64,000 nt of DNA from Halostagnicola larsenii XH-48 (lineage in GTDB: Archaea; Halobacteriota; Halobacteria; Halobacteriales; Natrialbaceae), in assembly GCF_000517625.1 (NCBI RefSeq), contig NZ_CP007057.1, forward strand, positions 186,001-250,000. The letters are read 5' to 3'. Position 1 is the stretch's first letter. Every line of letters begins with the position of its first letter. The notes beneath the pieces were generated by a model. It had not been told where the DNA came from. It made no database searches and worked only from the letters and a program-made list of their open reading frames with translations. The translations under genes were made by a program, and so were the position numbers. This document shows positions 44,007-53,295 of this stretch, one piece after another.

Positions 44007-44360
44007 GATACCCTCGAAAGCCACGATCGGATCGCTCGTGTCCACTATCCGGGTCTCGAGAGTCACCCGCACCACGATCTTGCGAGTGAGCAGATGTCGG
44101 GATACAGCGGGATGCTGTCCTTCGAGTTCGATGGCACACTCATCGAACTCGAGGCGTTCGTTGAGAGACTCGAGGTATTCACGCCGGGAGCCAGTCTCGG
44201 TGGGGTCGAGAGCCTTGTTGAGGTACCGTCATTAATGATCCCCGACGAGTTCAGCCGCAGTGAGGATTCAGCGGAGATTCCCGAGACGTTGGTCCGGGTA
44301 TCCGTTGGCCTCGAAGACGCCGATGACCTCTGCGAGGACCTCCGGAAGGCGCTACCGTAG
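44007..44360 (+). pseudogene. Cystathionine gamma-synthase-like 3' fragment
   Basis: The frame reads DTLESHDRIARVHYPGLESH, PHHDLASEQMSGYSGMLSFE, VFTPGASLGGVESLVEVPSL and ends VRVSVGLEDADDLCEDLRKA. This is the C-terminal ~115 residues of a Cys/Met-metabolism PLP enzyme. The PLP-lysine domain is absent: upstream of 44007 similarity stops. Residue choice is otherwise well preserved, so the truncation may be recent. Confidence 0.75.
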
Positions 44361-44470
44361 GCGTGCGTTCCCCTTTCCCGACCGTCCCGATCCGCAAGCA
44401 GGTCGATTGTCCACCTGATGTGACAGTCACAAGCGGGAATACGAACTGTTTCCAAACGAGAGAGTGCGGA

Positions 44471-44962
44471 TTATTCGAGCGGTTCGATGACGTCTCCGGG
44501 GCGAATCGTCCCATCTTCGAGAACGTCCGCTCGGAGCCCACCGCGGTGAGTGAGTGCCTGCAATACGCCGTCCTGAGTGATGCGCTGGAGATGGTTACAG
44601 GGTTCACACAGTCGATCCCCTCGACAGATGGCGTCTCCGACTCGGAATCGTTGTCCAACGAGATGATTGAGTGCGACATCACGGGTTTCGATGTTTCGTC
44701 GGTGTTCTCCCGGTGCGAGTTCGATTCCCGCTTCACGCTCGATTGCTGTTACGGCCTCTTGCTCGATCAACGTGAGGTCGTACCCATCGGGGCGTTCCTC
44801 ATCTGGCTCCCACTCGACGAAGGTTCCCGTCTCAATCTCGCTAAAGTAACGATCACCTCGAAGCCCCTTTCTGGCAACTGCTTCAACGTCGGTCTGTTCT
44901 TCCATCTCCGCTTCGGCTTTAGGTGCGATAAAAATCCGTTCGACGCTGCCACTCCCGGTCAT
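44471..44962 (-). CDS. MOSC-domain protein
   Basis: 163 aa, a single MOSC domain (beta-barrel of molybdenum-cofactor sulfurases). Motifs: GLRGDRYFSEIETG (~33-46), LTLIEQEAVTAIEREAGIEL, then RRNIETRDVALNHLVGQRFR and the conserved Cys in RLCEPCNHLQ. MOSC proteins transfer sulfur or reduce N-hydroxylated compounds. It is isolated between a gene fragment and a TnpB element. Start ATG 44962 chosen because an acidic N-terminus and the domain follow at once. Confidence 0.87.
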   Translation of the reverse strand: MTGSGSVERIFIAPKAEAEMEEQTDVEAVARKGLRGDRYFSEIETGTFVEWEPDEERPDGYDLTLIEQEAVTAIEREAGIELAPGEHRRNIETRDVALNHLVGQRFRVGDAICRGDRLCEPCNHLQRITQDGVLQALTHRGGLRADVLEDGTIRPGDVIEPLE

Positions 44963-44999
44963 ATGCGCTATGCGCGTTTGGCACAGTATAAATACTCGG

Positions 45000-45180
45000 G
45001 TGTAGATATTGTTGACAAGTTGACATCCTCCCCGCCCTGAAGGGCGAGGATTCCCGCGGTGGGATATTGTGGTTTACGGCGTTATGTGTTCTTGAGGTGC
45101 GAACGCACCAGTTTCCGTGTCAAACAAGAACGTCGATGGCTGTGCCAACCAGCCGTTACTCCTATCTCCCCCGTCACAGG
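45000..45180 (-). ncRNA. Predicted omegaRNA (reRNA) of the TnpB element
   Basis: In TnpB systems the guide RNA covers the 3' end of tnpB and the right end of the element, with the guide just outside. Here the right end has a hairpin CGCCCT/AGGGCG (45033-45046) and terminates with GGATGTCAA in the minus direction (45020-45028). The guide would therefore be read from the bases just below 45020. This is a positional prediction, not a sequence match. Confidence 0.35.
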
Positions 45181-46490
45181 AGAGACTCGGAGATACTTTC
45201 TGTCGAATGTTCTCAGCACCGTTTACATCCGCGTTCGCCACCGTCTCACACTCATCACAGACGTACAACCCGCGTTCAACACGGTTCGCCTTGCGCTCCC
45301 GGCCACAGCACGAACACGACTTCGACGTATCCCGCTCGGACACCTGCTCGACCGTGATGCCGTTCATCTCGGCTTTGTAGGTGAGCAGATCTGTGAAGCG
45401 GTCGAACGCCCACGAATGCAGGTTGAGGTTGCCGTGCTTACCCCAGTTTGTCGACTCGCCGTTCACCTCGTCCTCACGGATACCAGAGAGGTCGCCAACC
45501 ACAATCGTTCCAACACCTTCATCCACACACCGCTGAACGATGTGTTTGGAGAGGGTATGGAAGTAGTGGGTGCGACGAGCAGACTTCTTCTGGTGCAGCC
45601 GCGTGGCTTGCTCGGAGTCTGAGTCGTCACAGCGAGCGATCTGCTTGCTGAAGTAGTAGTCGTCCTGCTTCAGACAGTTCAGCGGGTACAGTTCGGCGTG
45701 ACCGTCTTCGTAGGCGAGTGCGGCGAAGTTGTTGATGCCGAGGTCAACACCCACTGTCTTCTCACCCGGGGCTTCGGATACTTCGACCTCGACTTTGCAC
45801 ACGAAGTGCAGTTCCCACTCGCCACCCGTCCAGACCGCCCGAACTTGTTGGACGCTCTCCACGGTAGAGAGGTCAACGTCGGGACGAGTTTGGTATTCGC
45901 AGAGGATGAAGTCCGACCAGTACTCCTTGAGGTTCGACCCCTTGGAGAGGCGGACGCGGTTGTACTGGGTGTCGAGTTTGAAGCCTTTCTGCTTGAACGT
46001 GACCGTCGAACGTGGGTGTTTGTCGGCGTGTTTGCGGTAGCCGGGCGGGTTCGTGTTCGTGTCGCCGTTGCGTCGTTTGCCGTACCAGCCGGTGAACGCC
46101 TCAGCGAGTTCTTGCAAAACGCGCTGACTTGACTGAGAATGGAGGTCATCATAGCGTTCGTGGCTCTTGAGGTAGGCGGTGAGTTCGTCGCCCTCGGGGA
46201 TGTAGTCGATTTCATCCCAGACACGACTGATTGTCCACCGTCCGACGTTCCAGAGTTTCGAGGCGGCGAACCCGAGTGAATCAAGGTCGTCAGACACCTG
46301 TTGCTGGTTCTGAATGGAAGCAGTGTAGGTGCGGGTGACGACCTGTTTCGCCATACGTAACCAATGTAGACAAACCTACTTGAAGGTGTGGATTACGCAG
46401 CGTGGAATATCCAGCCGTGCCATCGAACGGGGGACTGTGAAGGGGGAGTGTCGGATTCATCCCCGCGCTAAAGCACGGGGCTTTCTCCTT
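45020..46490 (-). mobile_element. IS200/IS605-group element encoding only TnpB
   Basis: The element has one gene (tnpB) and no tnpA. The right boundary is TTGACATCC at 45020-45028 next to a hairpin. The left part has the hairpin CCCCG...CGGGG at 46461-46480, a string common in front of haloarchaeal tnpB genes; the exact left boundary is uncertain by some tens of bases. Without a TnpA it would depend on a transposase encoded elsewhere. Confidence 0.7.
45074..46354 (-). CDS. tnpB: RNA-guided endonuclease TnpB (OrfB of IS200/IS605)
   Basis: 426 aa, full length and uninterrupted. RuvC-I is VGVDLGINNF with D204; the RuvC-II position reads VVGDLSGI (residues 285-292), where many TnpBs have EDL, so the catalytic Glu is absent from its usual place; acidic ERxDE-like residues follow at 294-296. 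The zinc finger is C347-x2-C350 and C366-x2-C369, and the last RuvC Asp is D376 in NADVNGAEN. TnpB cuts DNA under omegaRNA guidance. N-terminal residues 1-90 form the helical recognition part. Confidence 0.9.
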   Translation of the reverse strand: MAKQVVTRTYTASIQNQQQVSDDLDSLGFAASKLWNVGRWTISRVWDEIDYIPEGDELTAYLKSHERYDDLHSQSSQRVLQELAEAFTGWYGKRRNGDTNTNPPGYRKHADKHPRSTVTFKQKGFKLDTQYNRVRLSKGSNLKEYWSDFILCEYQTRPDVDLSTVESVQQVRAVWTGGEWELHFVCKVEVEVSEAPGEKTVGVDLGINNFAALAYEDGHAELYPLNCLKQDDYYFSKQIARCDDSDSEQATRLHQKKSARRTHYFHTLSKHIVQRCVDEGVGTIVVGDLSGIREDEVNGESTNWGKHGNLNLHSWAFDRFTDLLTYKAEMNGITVEQVSERDTSKSCSCCGRERKANRVERGLYVCDECETVANADVNGAENIRQKVSPSLSCDGGDRSNGWLAQPSTFLFDTETGAFAPQEHITP

Positions 46491-46567
46491 TACTCTCCGT
46501 AATGGTGACGAGATGGAATACGAGAAAAGAGATTTCTTGAGAGACGGTTGCCTCTGAAAAGGCCTCA

Positions 46568-47152
46568 TCACAGCCGCCGCTTGTTGTTCTCGTCGTATGC
46601 TCGGAGGTTCTGCGCCGCGAGTTCGACCGTTCGTTCGATGCGTTTTTGCTTGGTCTCGTCCGTCTTAGCCTCCTCGACGGCCGCGATGAAAGCGTGCTGG
46701 TCAGTGTTCGAGAAGTTCTGGAAGTTCTCCCAAGCGGTCTCGTTCTCACGCAGCGCCGCCTCAAGTTCGGCCGGGATTTCGTGGTCGTCGGCGAGCCGAT
46801 AGGCATCCGCCCACTCGCCCGACTCCTTCGCCGCTTCAACGAGTTCCATTCCGGCCGGGGTCATCTTCCCCGCCTCGATCATCGCTTCGACCCGCTCCTT
46901 GTTCGCCTTCGACCACTTGCTGTCGGGGCTCCTGGGCGTGAACCGACGGGTGTACGTCTCGTCGTCGATGCCCTTGATCAGGCCGTCGATCCACCCGAAG
47001 CAGAGCGCTTCCTCGACCGACTCGCCGTAGCCGATACCGGATCGCTCGGCGTCGGCCTTGTAGTAGCCGACCCACAGCTCCTCGGCCGTGTCGTGGTTCT
47101 CTTCCAGCCAGGTGCGGAAATCGTTGCGAGATTCGAAGAATATTGGGGTCAT
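46568..47152 (-). CDS. YdeI/OmpD-associated family protein
   Basis: 194 aa. FFESRNDFRTWLEENHDTAE, the block SVEEALCFGWIDGLIKGIDD, TRRFTPRSPDSKWSKANKER and MTPAGMELVEAAKESGEW are the YdeI-family signatures, and the C-terminus has the R-rich helix typical of these proteins. In bacteria YdeI relatives are linked to peptide-antibiotic tolerance; no biochemical activity is established. It is isolated, beside the TnpB element. Confidence 0.87.
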   Translation of the reverse strand: MTPIFFESRNDFRTWLEENHDTAEELWVGYYKADAERSGIGYGESVEEALCFGWIDGLIKGIDDETYTRRFTPRSPDSKWSKANKERVEAMIEAGKMTPAGMELVEAAKESGEWADAYRLADDHEIPAELEAALRENETAWENFQNFSNTDQHAFIAAVEEAKTDETKQKRIERTVELAAQNLRAYDENNKRRL

Positions 47153-47183
47153 GGTTCAAGAAAGACATTGCATGTCTATAATT

Positions 47184-47515
47184 GTAGTTTAAATTCGAAG
47201 ACGAAGCATGAGTCTCCCCTACGTCTCTATGACTGACCACGACGGGGATTATGCTCCGCTCCGGCCGCTCGGCGAGGCAACACACGTCCCAGATGAGATG
47301 CTCTCCAGTCGTCGCGATGAAAGGTCACGCTGTCAACGCACAGACAGCGTCAATGCAGGTGGGTATTCTGCTACCACAGCAGCGACTGTAGCCGAGTGTA
47401 ACTCCTGTGGCGCATCGACCAGTCGAAGTGTCGGTTCTGTCCCACGAATCATCTCGAGACAACTTCAAACGGGTAGGATACTGCCGACGTGGAGTACGAT
47501 CTCCTCCACATAAGT
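47184..47515 (+). pseudogene. Broken haloarchaeal zinc-ribbon protein gene, copy 2
   Basis: Homologous to 5333-6020 from the non-coding string TGTAGTTTAAATTCGAAG through GTGGAGTACGAT. The frame from 47229 reads MTDHDGDYAPLRPLGEATHV and reaches CNSCGAST, where a ~10-base deletion relative to copy 1 shifts the frame across the zinc ribbon. Similarity ends near 47510; the part encoding LETEPTTQLADQ in copy 1 is missing. Two independently decayed relics of the same gene lie 42 kb apart. Confidence 0.7.
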
Positions 47516-47608
47516 CTGAGTCTGTGTGTGGATCCGCTCAGTGACGCCCGAGAGTATCTGCAGCGCCCCTTCATCGATAAGCCGCCGAAGGCGATAGGAA
47601 GTGATAGG

Positions 47609-48847
47609 TCAGCCGCTTTCTGACTCCCGGCCGTCGATATAGACGAGTTCGTCTGCGCGCTCGAGCAGATCCACTCCCCAGGTGACGGTAATCGGAACCA
47701 GCGCGGTCGTGAATATTGCGATGAAGACCAGGATCGAGAACAGCTGTGTATCGATGACGCCGGCCGAGAGTGCGACTGACGCGATGATAATCTCGACGGT
47801 ACCCCGGCCGTTCATCCCGAACCCGACGACGAGTCCTTCCCGTGAGGTCAACGACGTCGGAAGGGAAAACAGCCACGAACCGATGATCTTCCCGAGGAAC
47901 GCGACGGCGACGAGGACGACGAGGATCAGGAACGATTCGAAGAAGACGTCGAAGGTGATGTCGAACCCGACCGTCACGAAAAACACCGGGGCGAAAAAGC
48001 CCATCGCGAGATCGTAGATGACCGTGTGCATGTGTTCGTACAGAGACGGCTCGACGTCTGCTTGACGGAGGAACATCCCGGCGACGAATCCGCCGATGAT
48101 CATGTGCAGATCGGCGAGCGTCGCGAGTTGCGCGAACAGGAGCGAGACCAGCAGGGCGAACATGAACGCGGTCGTCTTGTCGACGAATCCGTACTGCTGG
48201 CGGAGACGTTCGATGTGTCTCCAGGCCATCGGGAGGAATCGATACCCGAGGAAGATCGTGATCGCAAAGAATCCCAGAGCCTTCCCGACGATTACGCCAA
48301 TCTCCAGTGGATCTAGCGCACCAGACGAGACGTAGCTATCCACGCCGGCGAATACCACGAGGACGCCGACGTCGGAGGCGAGTGCGCCCCCGAGTAACAC
48401 GTTCGCGATACGCGTATCGAGCAGTTCGAGATCGGCGAGGATGCGAGATTTCGTGGCTAACGACGTCGCAGCCATCGCTAACCCGAGGAAGAGCGCTGCG
48501 CCGGTCGACACGCCGAGCCAGACGCCTGCAACGTATCCGAGACCGAACGGAATGACGAACGCCCCGAACGCGATCAACAGCGACTGTGGACCGAGTCTGA
48601 ACAGCTCTCTGAGATCGACCTCCATTCCGACGTAGACCATCAGCAGAAACACGCCGAGTTCTGCCAGGACGGACAGGAGATTCGACGGTTGTAAGAGCCC
48701 GAGTAGTGGCGGGCCGAACGCGATGCCGGCGAACAGTTCTCCCATCATCGTCGGATAGCCGAACCGTTCGGCGATTCCGCCGAAGACCCAGGCGACTGTC
48801 AGAACGAGTAACAGACTGAGGATATCGATACTGACGGCTTCGACCAC
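47609..48847 (-). CDS. CPA2-type cation:proton antiporter
   Basis: 412 aa with ~12 transmembrane helices and no cytosolic KTN or TrkA domain, so a compact Kef/NapA-like protein. ERFGYPTMMGELFAGIAFGP (~27-46) is the typical broken-helix start, ALASDVGVLVVF (~151-162) holds the ion-binding Asp region, and GFGMNGRGTVEIII (~339-352) is a family signature. It exchanges Na+ or K+ for H+ at the membrane, a housekeeping need for halophiles. Monocistronic. Confidence 0.88.
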   Translation of the reverse strand: MVEAVSIDILSLLLVLTVAWVFGGIAERFGYPTMMGELFAGIAFGPPLLGLLQPSNLLSVLAELGVFLLMVYVGMEVDLRELFRLGPQSLLIAFGAFVIPFGLGYVAGVWLGVSTGAALFLGLAMAATSLATKSRILADLELLDTRIANVLLGGALASDVGVLVVFAGVDSYVSSGALDPLEIGVIVGKALGFFAITIFLGYRFLPMAWRHIERLRQQYGFVDKTTAFMFALLVSLLFAQLATLADLHMIIGGFVAGMFLRQADVEPSLYEHMHTVIYDLAMGFFAPVFFVTVGFDITFDVFFESFLILVVLVAVAFLGKIIGSWLFSLPTSLTSREGLVVGFGMNGRGTVEIIIASVALSAGVIDTQLFSILVFIAIFTTALVPITVTWGVDLLERADELVYIDGRESESG

Positions 48848-50083
48848 TATCGTCCACCCCTCTCACGTTCCGTCTCAAACGCGATTTTTCGCTGCACAAC
48901 TCTTCGACTCGTAGAATACGTCTCTCCGTCGAATTTTCTCGTTCCGCGCATGGCTGCCCCGAGATAACTGCAGCGCTGTGGCAGTGTATTCATCACTTAC
49001 TAATCGTCCAGTCAGCGTCCATAAGTAGATTGGTACGGCACCGATATAGTTCATACTGCGATGATGCGGAATGAAATTTCGGCCACTATCCTCCCGGAAA
49101 TGGACAGGGCTAACTACTTAATTACCGCTTGGTGTCTCGCCCTCAAAACCGCGGAAACGGACGACTGCCGGAGGACGATACTCGTTAACCAGACGCGCAG
49201 CCGGGGCTTCTCGGTCGGATGGCCCTGACGGGTGGACTTCTCTTCGTCATCCATTGCTGTTCGCCGTCGTTATCGTGACGTTCTGGGCGGTGGACCGGTG
49301 TTCACGCTGGTGCTGCTCGACGGCTTTTCACTGGTCCAGTACTTCTACAGATGAGCAAGGCGAGTGGCTCGGGGTCGTTCGGAAGATCTTCGATCTTCCG
49401 TGATGACGAGAGAGCAAAGTTCTCTCGAACCACTTGACCCTGAGCGGTTCACCAATCTAAAACGTCAGATATCAGGAACCGGATGATCTCAATTCAGACC
49501 CATGAGGCCTACTCTCTGACAGCCTTCCTATTCAGTATATTTATTGATTGGCAATTTTCTCTTTCTTCCACTCCCCACGAGTAAAATCAGGAAATTCAAC
49601 GGGCCGACTTCCGTGATTGATAGAGATGCGTGATAACGGCCGAATCGCGCACCAATGGACTGCATCATATACGTTTTGATCAACTGTTCGGCCCTTATTC
49701 AGCGCATCAATGAGTCTATATGCCATAAGTAACCGACGTGGAATCCCGACCGCCGTTGCGATATTACGTTCTGCAGTCCACGATCTGTTCTCTAAGGGCG
49801 AAACGCGACTGATCCCACCCGAAATTCTCTTCCCCCAGGGCTGGTGGAAATCCGTACTGATAGTCGGATAGACAGTGCTACCGCAGCGTGTCTATCGGCG
49901 AATGTAACCGTTTCCTGCGAGATCACGACTTTACCCCTCCAGCGACAGGGAATATACAGGCGACCGAATCCATTCGTTGTGAGGCAGCTCGTCCCCATTT
50001 CTACGGACAAACAGATGTCATAGACTGCTTCAAATACGAGCGACAAGGATAGCTGTTTAAATAGAGAGGGCCAGATATCGGAT
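48848..50083. other. 1.2-kb gap without a recognisable gene
   Basis: A frame at 49541-49726 (minus, 61 codons, MAYRLIDALNKGRTVDQNVY) is possible but I recognise no family. The stretch contains two neighbouring hairpins at 49380-49427 and several TATA-like strings before 50084. It may be eroded mobile DNA plus the promoter region of the symporter gene. Confidence 0.5.
49380..49427. repeat. Pair of perfect hairpins
   Basis: CGGAAGATC-TTC-GATCTTCCG (49380-49400; 9-bp stem, 3-nt loop) is followed 6 nt later by CGAGAGA-7 nt-TCTCTCG (49407-49427). The layout resembles the insertion at 27084-27136 (9-bp stem, 3-nt loop, then a second short stem). Candidate end of an IS200-like or PATE element. Confidence 0.45.
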
Positions 50084-51388
50084 ATGAACTCAACGGTCGG
50101 TCCAGTGTGGCAGCGGTATCGGTCGGTGCCATTGATCTATCGCATCTCACTCGCGTTTCTTCTCGGATCCGCAGCGGGGATCGCATTCGGCGAGCAGATG
50201 ACGGTCGTCGAACCACTCGGAGATCTATTCTTGCGACTGCTCAATATGCTGGTGATCCCGATCATCGTCTTCACGCTGCTGACTGGAATCCGCCAGCTAT
50301 CGCCAGCTCGACTCGGCAAGATTGGAGGGGCAACTGTCGGCCTCTACGCAGTAACGACCACCATCGCAGGTATCATCGGACTCGCCGTCGCGAACGTCCT
50401 TCAACCCGGCCGTGGCGTCGAGTTTACCGGTGGTGAAGCTGAGTCCCAAGCACCCCCCTCGCTCACCGAGGTCGTGCTTGGCATCGTCCCGAGCAATCCT
50501 GTCGCTGCAATGGCAGAGGGGAACCTGCTCGCGACCGTTTTCTTCGTGATCGTTTTCGGTATCGCGCTCACCTACGTGCGTGCCCAACAAGACGAACTCG
50601 CGGATCGTGTCGACTCAGTGTTCGAGGCATTCGAAATCGGAGCCGAAGCGATGTTTGTCGTTGTTCGCGGCGTCCTCGAGTACGGCGTGATCGGCGTATT
50701 CGCCCTCATGGCTGCTGGGATCGGCACCGAGGGAATCGGCGTGTTCTCGTCGCTCGGTGAACTCGTGCTCGCTGTCGCAATCGCAGTTGTCATCCACATC
50801 GCGTTCACGTACCTACTGCTTCTCATGGGCGTGGTCGCTGACGTCTCGCCGCTCGCTTTCCTCATTGGCTCGAAGGACGCGATGGTGACCGCCTTCGCCA
50901 CCCGCTCCTCGAGTGGCACACTTCCGGTGACGATGAACAACGCCGAAGAAGACCTCCGCATCAAGGAGCGTATCTACTCGTTCGCGCTCCCAATTGGCGC
51001 CACAGCAAATATGGACGGCGCCGCCATCCGCCAAGCGATTACCGTCGTCTTCGCCGCGAACGTGGTCGGACAACCACTCGCCCTCTCCGAGCAAGTACTC
51101 GTGTTGGTCGTCGCCGTGCTTATCAGCATTGGCACCGCCGGCGTCCCTGGAGCGGGGATCGTCATGCTCACTGTCGTACTCAATCAGGTCGGTCTTCCGC
51201 TTGCGGTGGTCGGATTCGTCGCTGGTGTCGACCCGATCCTCGGTCGTATCGCGACGATGAACAACGTGACCGGTGACCTCGCGGTTTCGACTGTCGTAGG
51301 CAAATGGAACGACGCGATCGACTTTGATAACGGCGTCTGGACACAGACATCGACCGACGGTGGAAATCTCGTCTCTGGTGAAGACTAG
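50084..51388 (+). CDS. Dicarboxylate/amino-acid:cation symporter (DAACS family)
   Basis: 434 aa, with 8 transmembrane helices and two re-entrant loops of the GltPh fold. Signature stretches: TRSSSGTLPVTMNNAE (HP1 region, ~271-286), the conserved ANMDGAAI of helix 7 (~306-313), GVPGAGIVML (HP2, ~355-364) and RIATMNNVTGDLAVSTVVGK of helix 8 (~386-405). It imports glutamate, aspartate or C4-dicarboxylates with Na+ or H+. Monocistronic; a TATA-like TTTAAATA at 50053-50060 lies 24 nt before the ATG. Confidence 0.9.
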   Translation: MNSTVGPVWQRYRSVPLIYRISLAFLLGSAAGIAFGEQMTVVEPLGDLFLRLLNMLVIPIIVFTLLTGIRQLSPARLGKIGGATVGLYAVTTTIAGIIGLAVANVLQPGRGVEFTGGEAESQAPPSLTEVVLGIVPSNPVAAMAEGNLLATVFFVIVFGIALTYVRAQQDELADRVDSVFEAFEIGAEAMFVVVRGVLEYGVIGVFALMAAGIGTEGIGVFSSLGELVLAVAIAVVIHIAFTYLLLLMGVVADVSPLAFLIGSKDAMVTAFATRSSSGTLPVTMNNAEEDLRIKERIYSFALPIGATANMDGAAIRQAITVVFAANVVGQPLALSEQVLVLVVAVLISIGTAGVPGAGIVMLTVVLNQVGLPLAVVGFVAGVDPILGRIATMNNVTGDLAVSTVVGKWNDAIDFDNGVWTQTSTDGGNLVSGED

Positions 51389-51464
51389 ATGCGGGACAAG
51401 GCGTTACTGCGGCGATGACTCAGCATTGATGCTCGTCGTTGATGTCCACTGGCTGGCTCCGAGA

Positions 51465-51719
51465 ACATTGCGTTATTCGACAAAATATCCGGGGTCTCGC
51501 CTGCGATGGCGTTGACGAGACACAAAGCTCGTCCGCACCCCAGAACGCTTTGTGTTCTGGGGACGGCGATAGGGATAACAGCTGGTTGGAACAGCTTGCG
51601 ATTCAGCGGTTCGACCGTATGAAGGTGTTTTCGCTCCACGAGAACGGGTTGATAACCGCGAACCGTAATATCCCAACGCGGTCGGGATTCCCGCGTCTTC
51701 AGGCGCGGGAGGATGTCAA
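51465..51719 (+). mobile_element. TnpB 3' relic with right end
   Basis: The frame reads NIRGLACDGVDETQSSSAPQ, then RDNSWLEQLAIQRFDRMKVF, the C-terminal tail following the last RuvC Asp in haloarchaeal TnpBs. It ends in a hairpin CCCGCG/CGCGGG (51690-51709) and the terminal GGATGTCAA (51711-51719). The remainder of the element is gone; it directly follows the symporter gene. Confidence 0.65.
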
Positions 51720-53295
51720 TTAACGTTCTACCAAGTGGCGAAAGCTTGCAGCCCAGTTTTGGTGGTCCTTTGGTCGGCAGTTCTAAAGTAGTTTCTAAAC
51801 TGGGGGATATATTGTTTTACCACTAAAAAGATATGTTGGGGCGTTCCGATTTCTGTGTCAATCAGATCTAGAATCGAGGCCGTGCCGACGACATACATAT
51901 TGTAACAAGTGTTATTTATCAACGAAAAATATGTCATCGTCGACACCGTATTCCTCTTAGAACTTTGGAAAAATTAACTCGTTATAATCGTGTTTATGGT
52001 AGTTTTGGCGTTGTATAGTGTAGATAGTTCGATTCAAAATTAATGGCCGCGTACAGTCATAATTGTTCGTTCTCCAGATAAACCACAGTCCTCATCAATT
52101 CAACATAATCCGGACTGCGTCCAGACTCCGACTGTAGATTGGCTTTGTGAACAATCTATCGCGCCCGATAAAAACCGGATATATCGAGATCTCAAACAAT
52201 ATTTTTAAGAGAGGGTTCGGGGACTGAATGCTGACTTCATCAACAATCGCGGTATTGCCTCTCGATCCCCAAAATTCGAATCAATTCCTACGAAAGGCCC
52301 GTTCTCGTGAGGGATCGTTCCGTCGTTCGTAACCCCGTTCTCTCATTCTATGAGATTTGATATCAATGTAGTTGAACTGCTACCGCATAATATTTTCCCA
52401 GAACCAAACTTGTATACCGTAATGGGTTCGACGCAGTCGAAATTGCGATATATTACGCCCATACAAACGTAATTTTCTCGAGTTGACTCCCCCTCTCAGT
52501 ATTCAAAAACCTTGATTTCCAATTGAGACCCGGACTCTATGGCATTTCCCGATTTCTATTGTGATGAATGAACTACACTGTCAATTAACATCGAGGACTC
52601 GGGACGCTCGAGGACGATGCCGCGGTCATCTGAGGCCGCATTAGAGACATACCGCCGTCGGTAGTAGTGGTAGATATGCGCGAAGTGGTTTTCTCAGTGC
52701 GGTCCAGTGCATATGGGTGAATTGGTCTGTTGGCGTGTTATCGTGGATGGCCTCGCTGAATTCAGCCTTGTAGACGCCTGTTTAATGCCGTTCTGCTCGA
52801 TACTAAGACTTACAGCCTCCTCAACTTCTGATGCGAATTGATCTACTTTATTTGTGGGGATTGGACGTATACGAACTGCGGAGGATTTACAACAGTATGA
52901 TCGTAACATGATGGCAAGATAGCGAATATTGAGAGAGCGAAAATATCAATGATAGATTGAGAAATCACCAGAGAAAGCCGCTTTCGGTGGAGCGAAGATG
53001 GCTTGAACGGTACATTCGGAGCATTTTGACTGTCCCATGAAAAATTCCCGGTGACAAATGAGTCAAGACGAGCACGCCCTCGAGTACCGCCCGAACCACC
53101 GGTTGATGCCGGCTTATCAGATTGAACGTGTACACTTCTGAAGATGGTGCGCAACCGTCTTGAGGAGGAATGTGTATTCAACGAACGGCGTTTTCACGGG
53201 TGCTAGCTGCATCAAACTGTAGACGATCTCATAAGTTGAATTATCAGCTCGGGTGTAGTGAACGAGTGGGTGCCTGTGGGCCGGGCGTGTCCTGG
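51720..53295. other. 1.6-kb AT-rich gap without a recognisable gene
   Basis: AT-rich compared with neighbours, with frames at 51728-51946, 52694-52909 and 52843-53181 (all minus), none of which resembles a known family. Strings such as YHYYRRRY on the minus strand near 52640 could be decayed coding DNA. I see no inverted terminal repeats or RNA gene. It separates the symporter/TnpB relic from the IclR-controlled cluster. Confidence 0.5.

Noticed and set aside
49541-49726. 61-codon minus-strand open frame as a gene
   Set aside because: No recognisable family, unusual composition for a haloarchaeal protein, and no neighbour context; left inside the gap entry.
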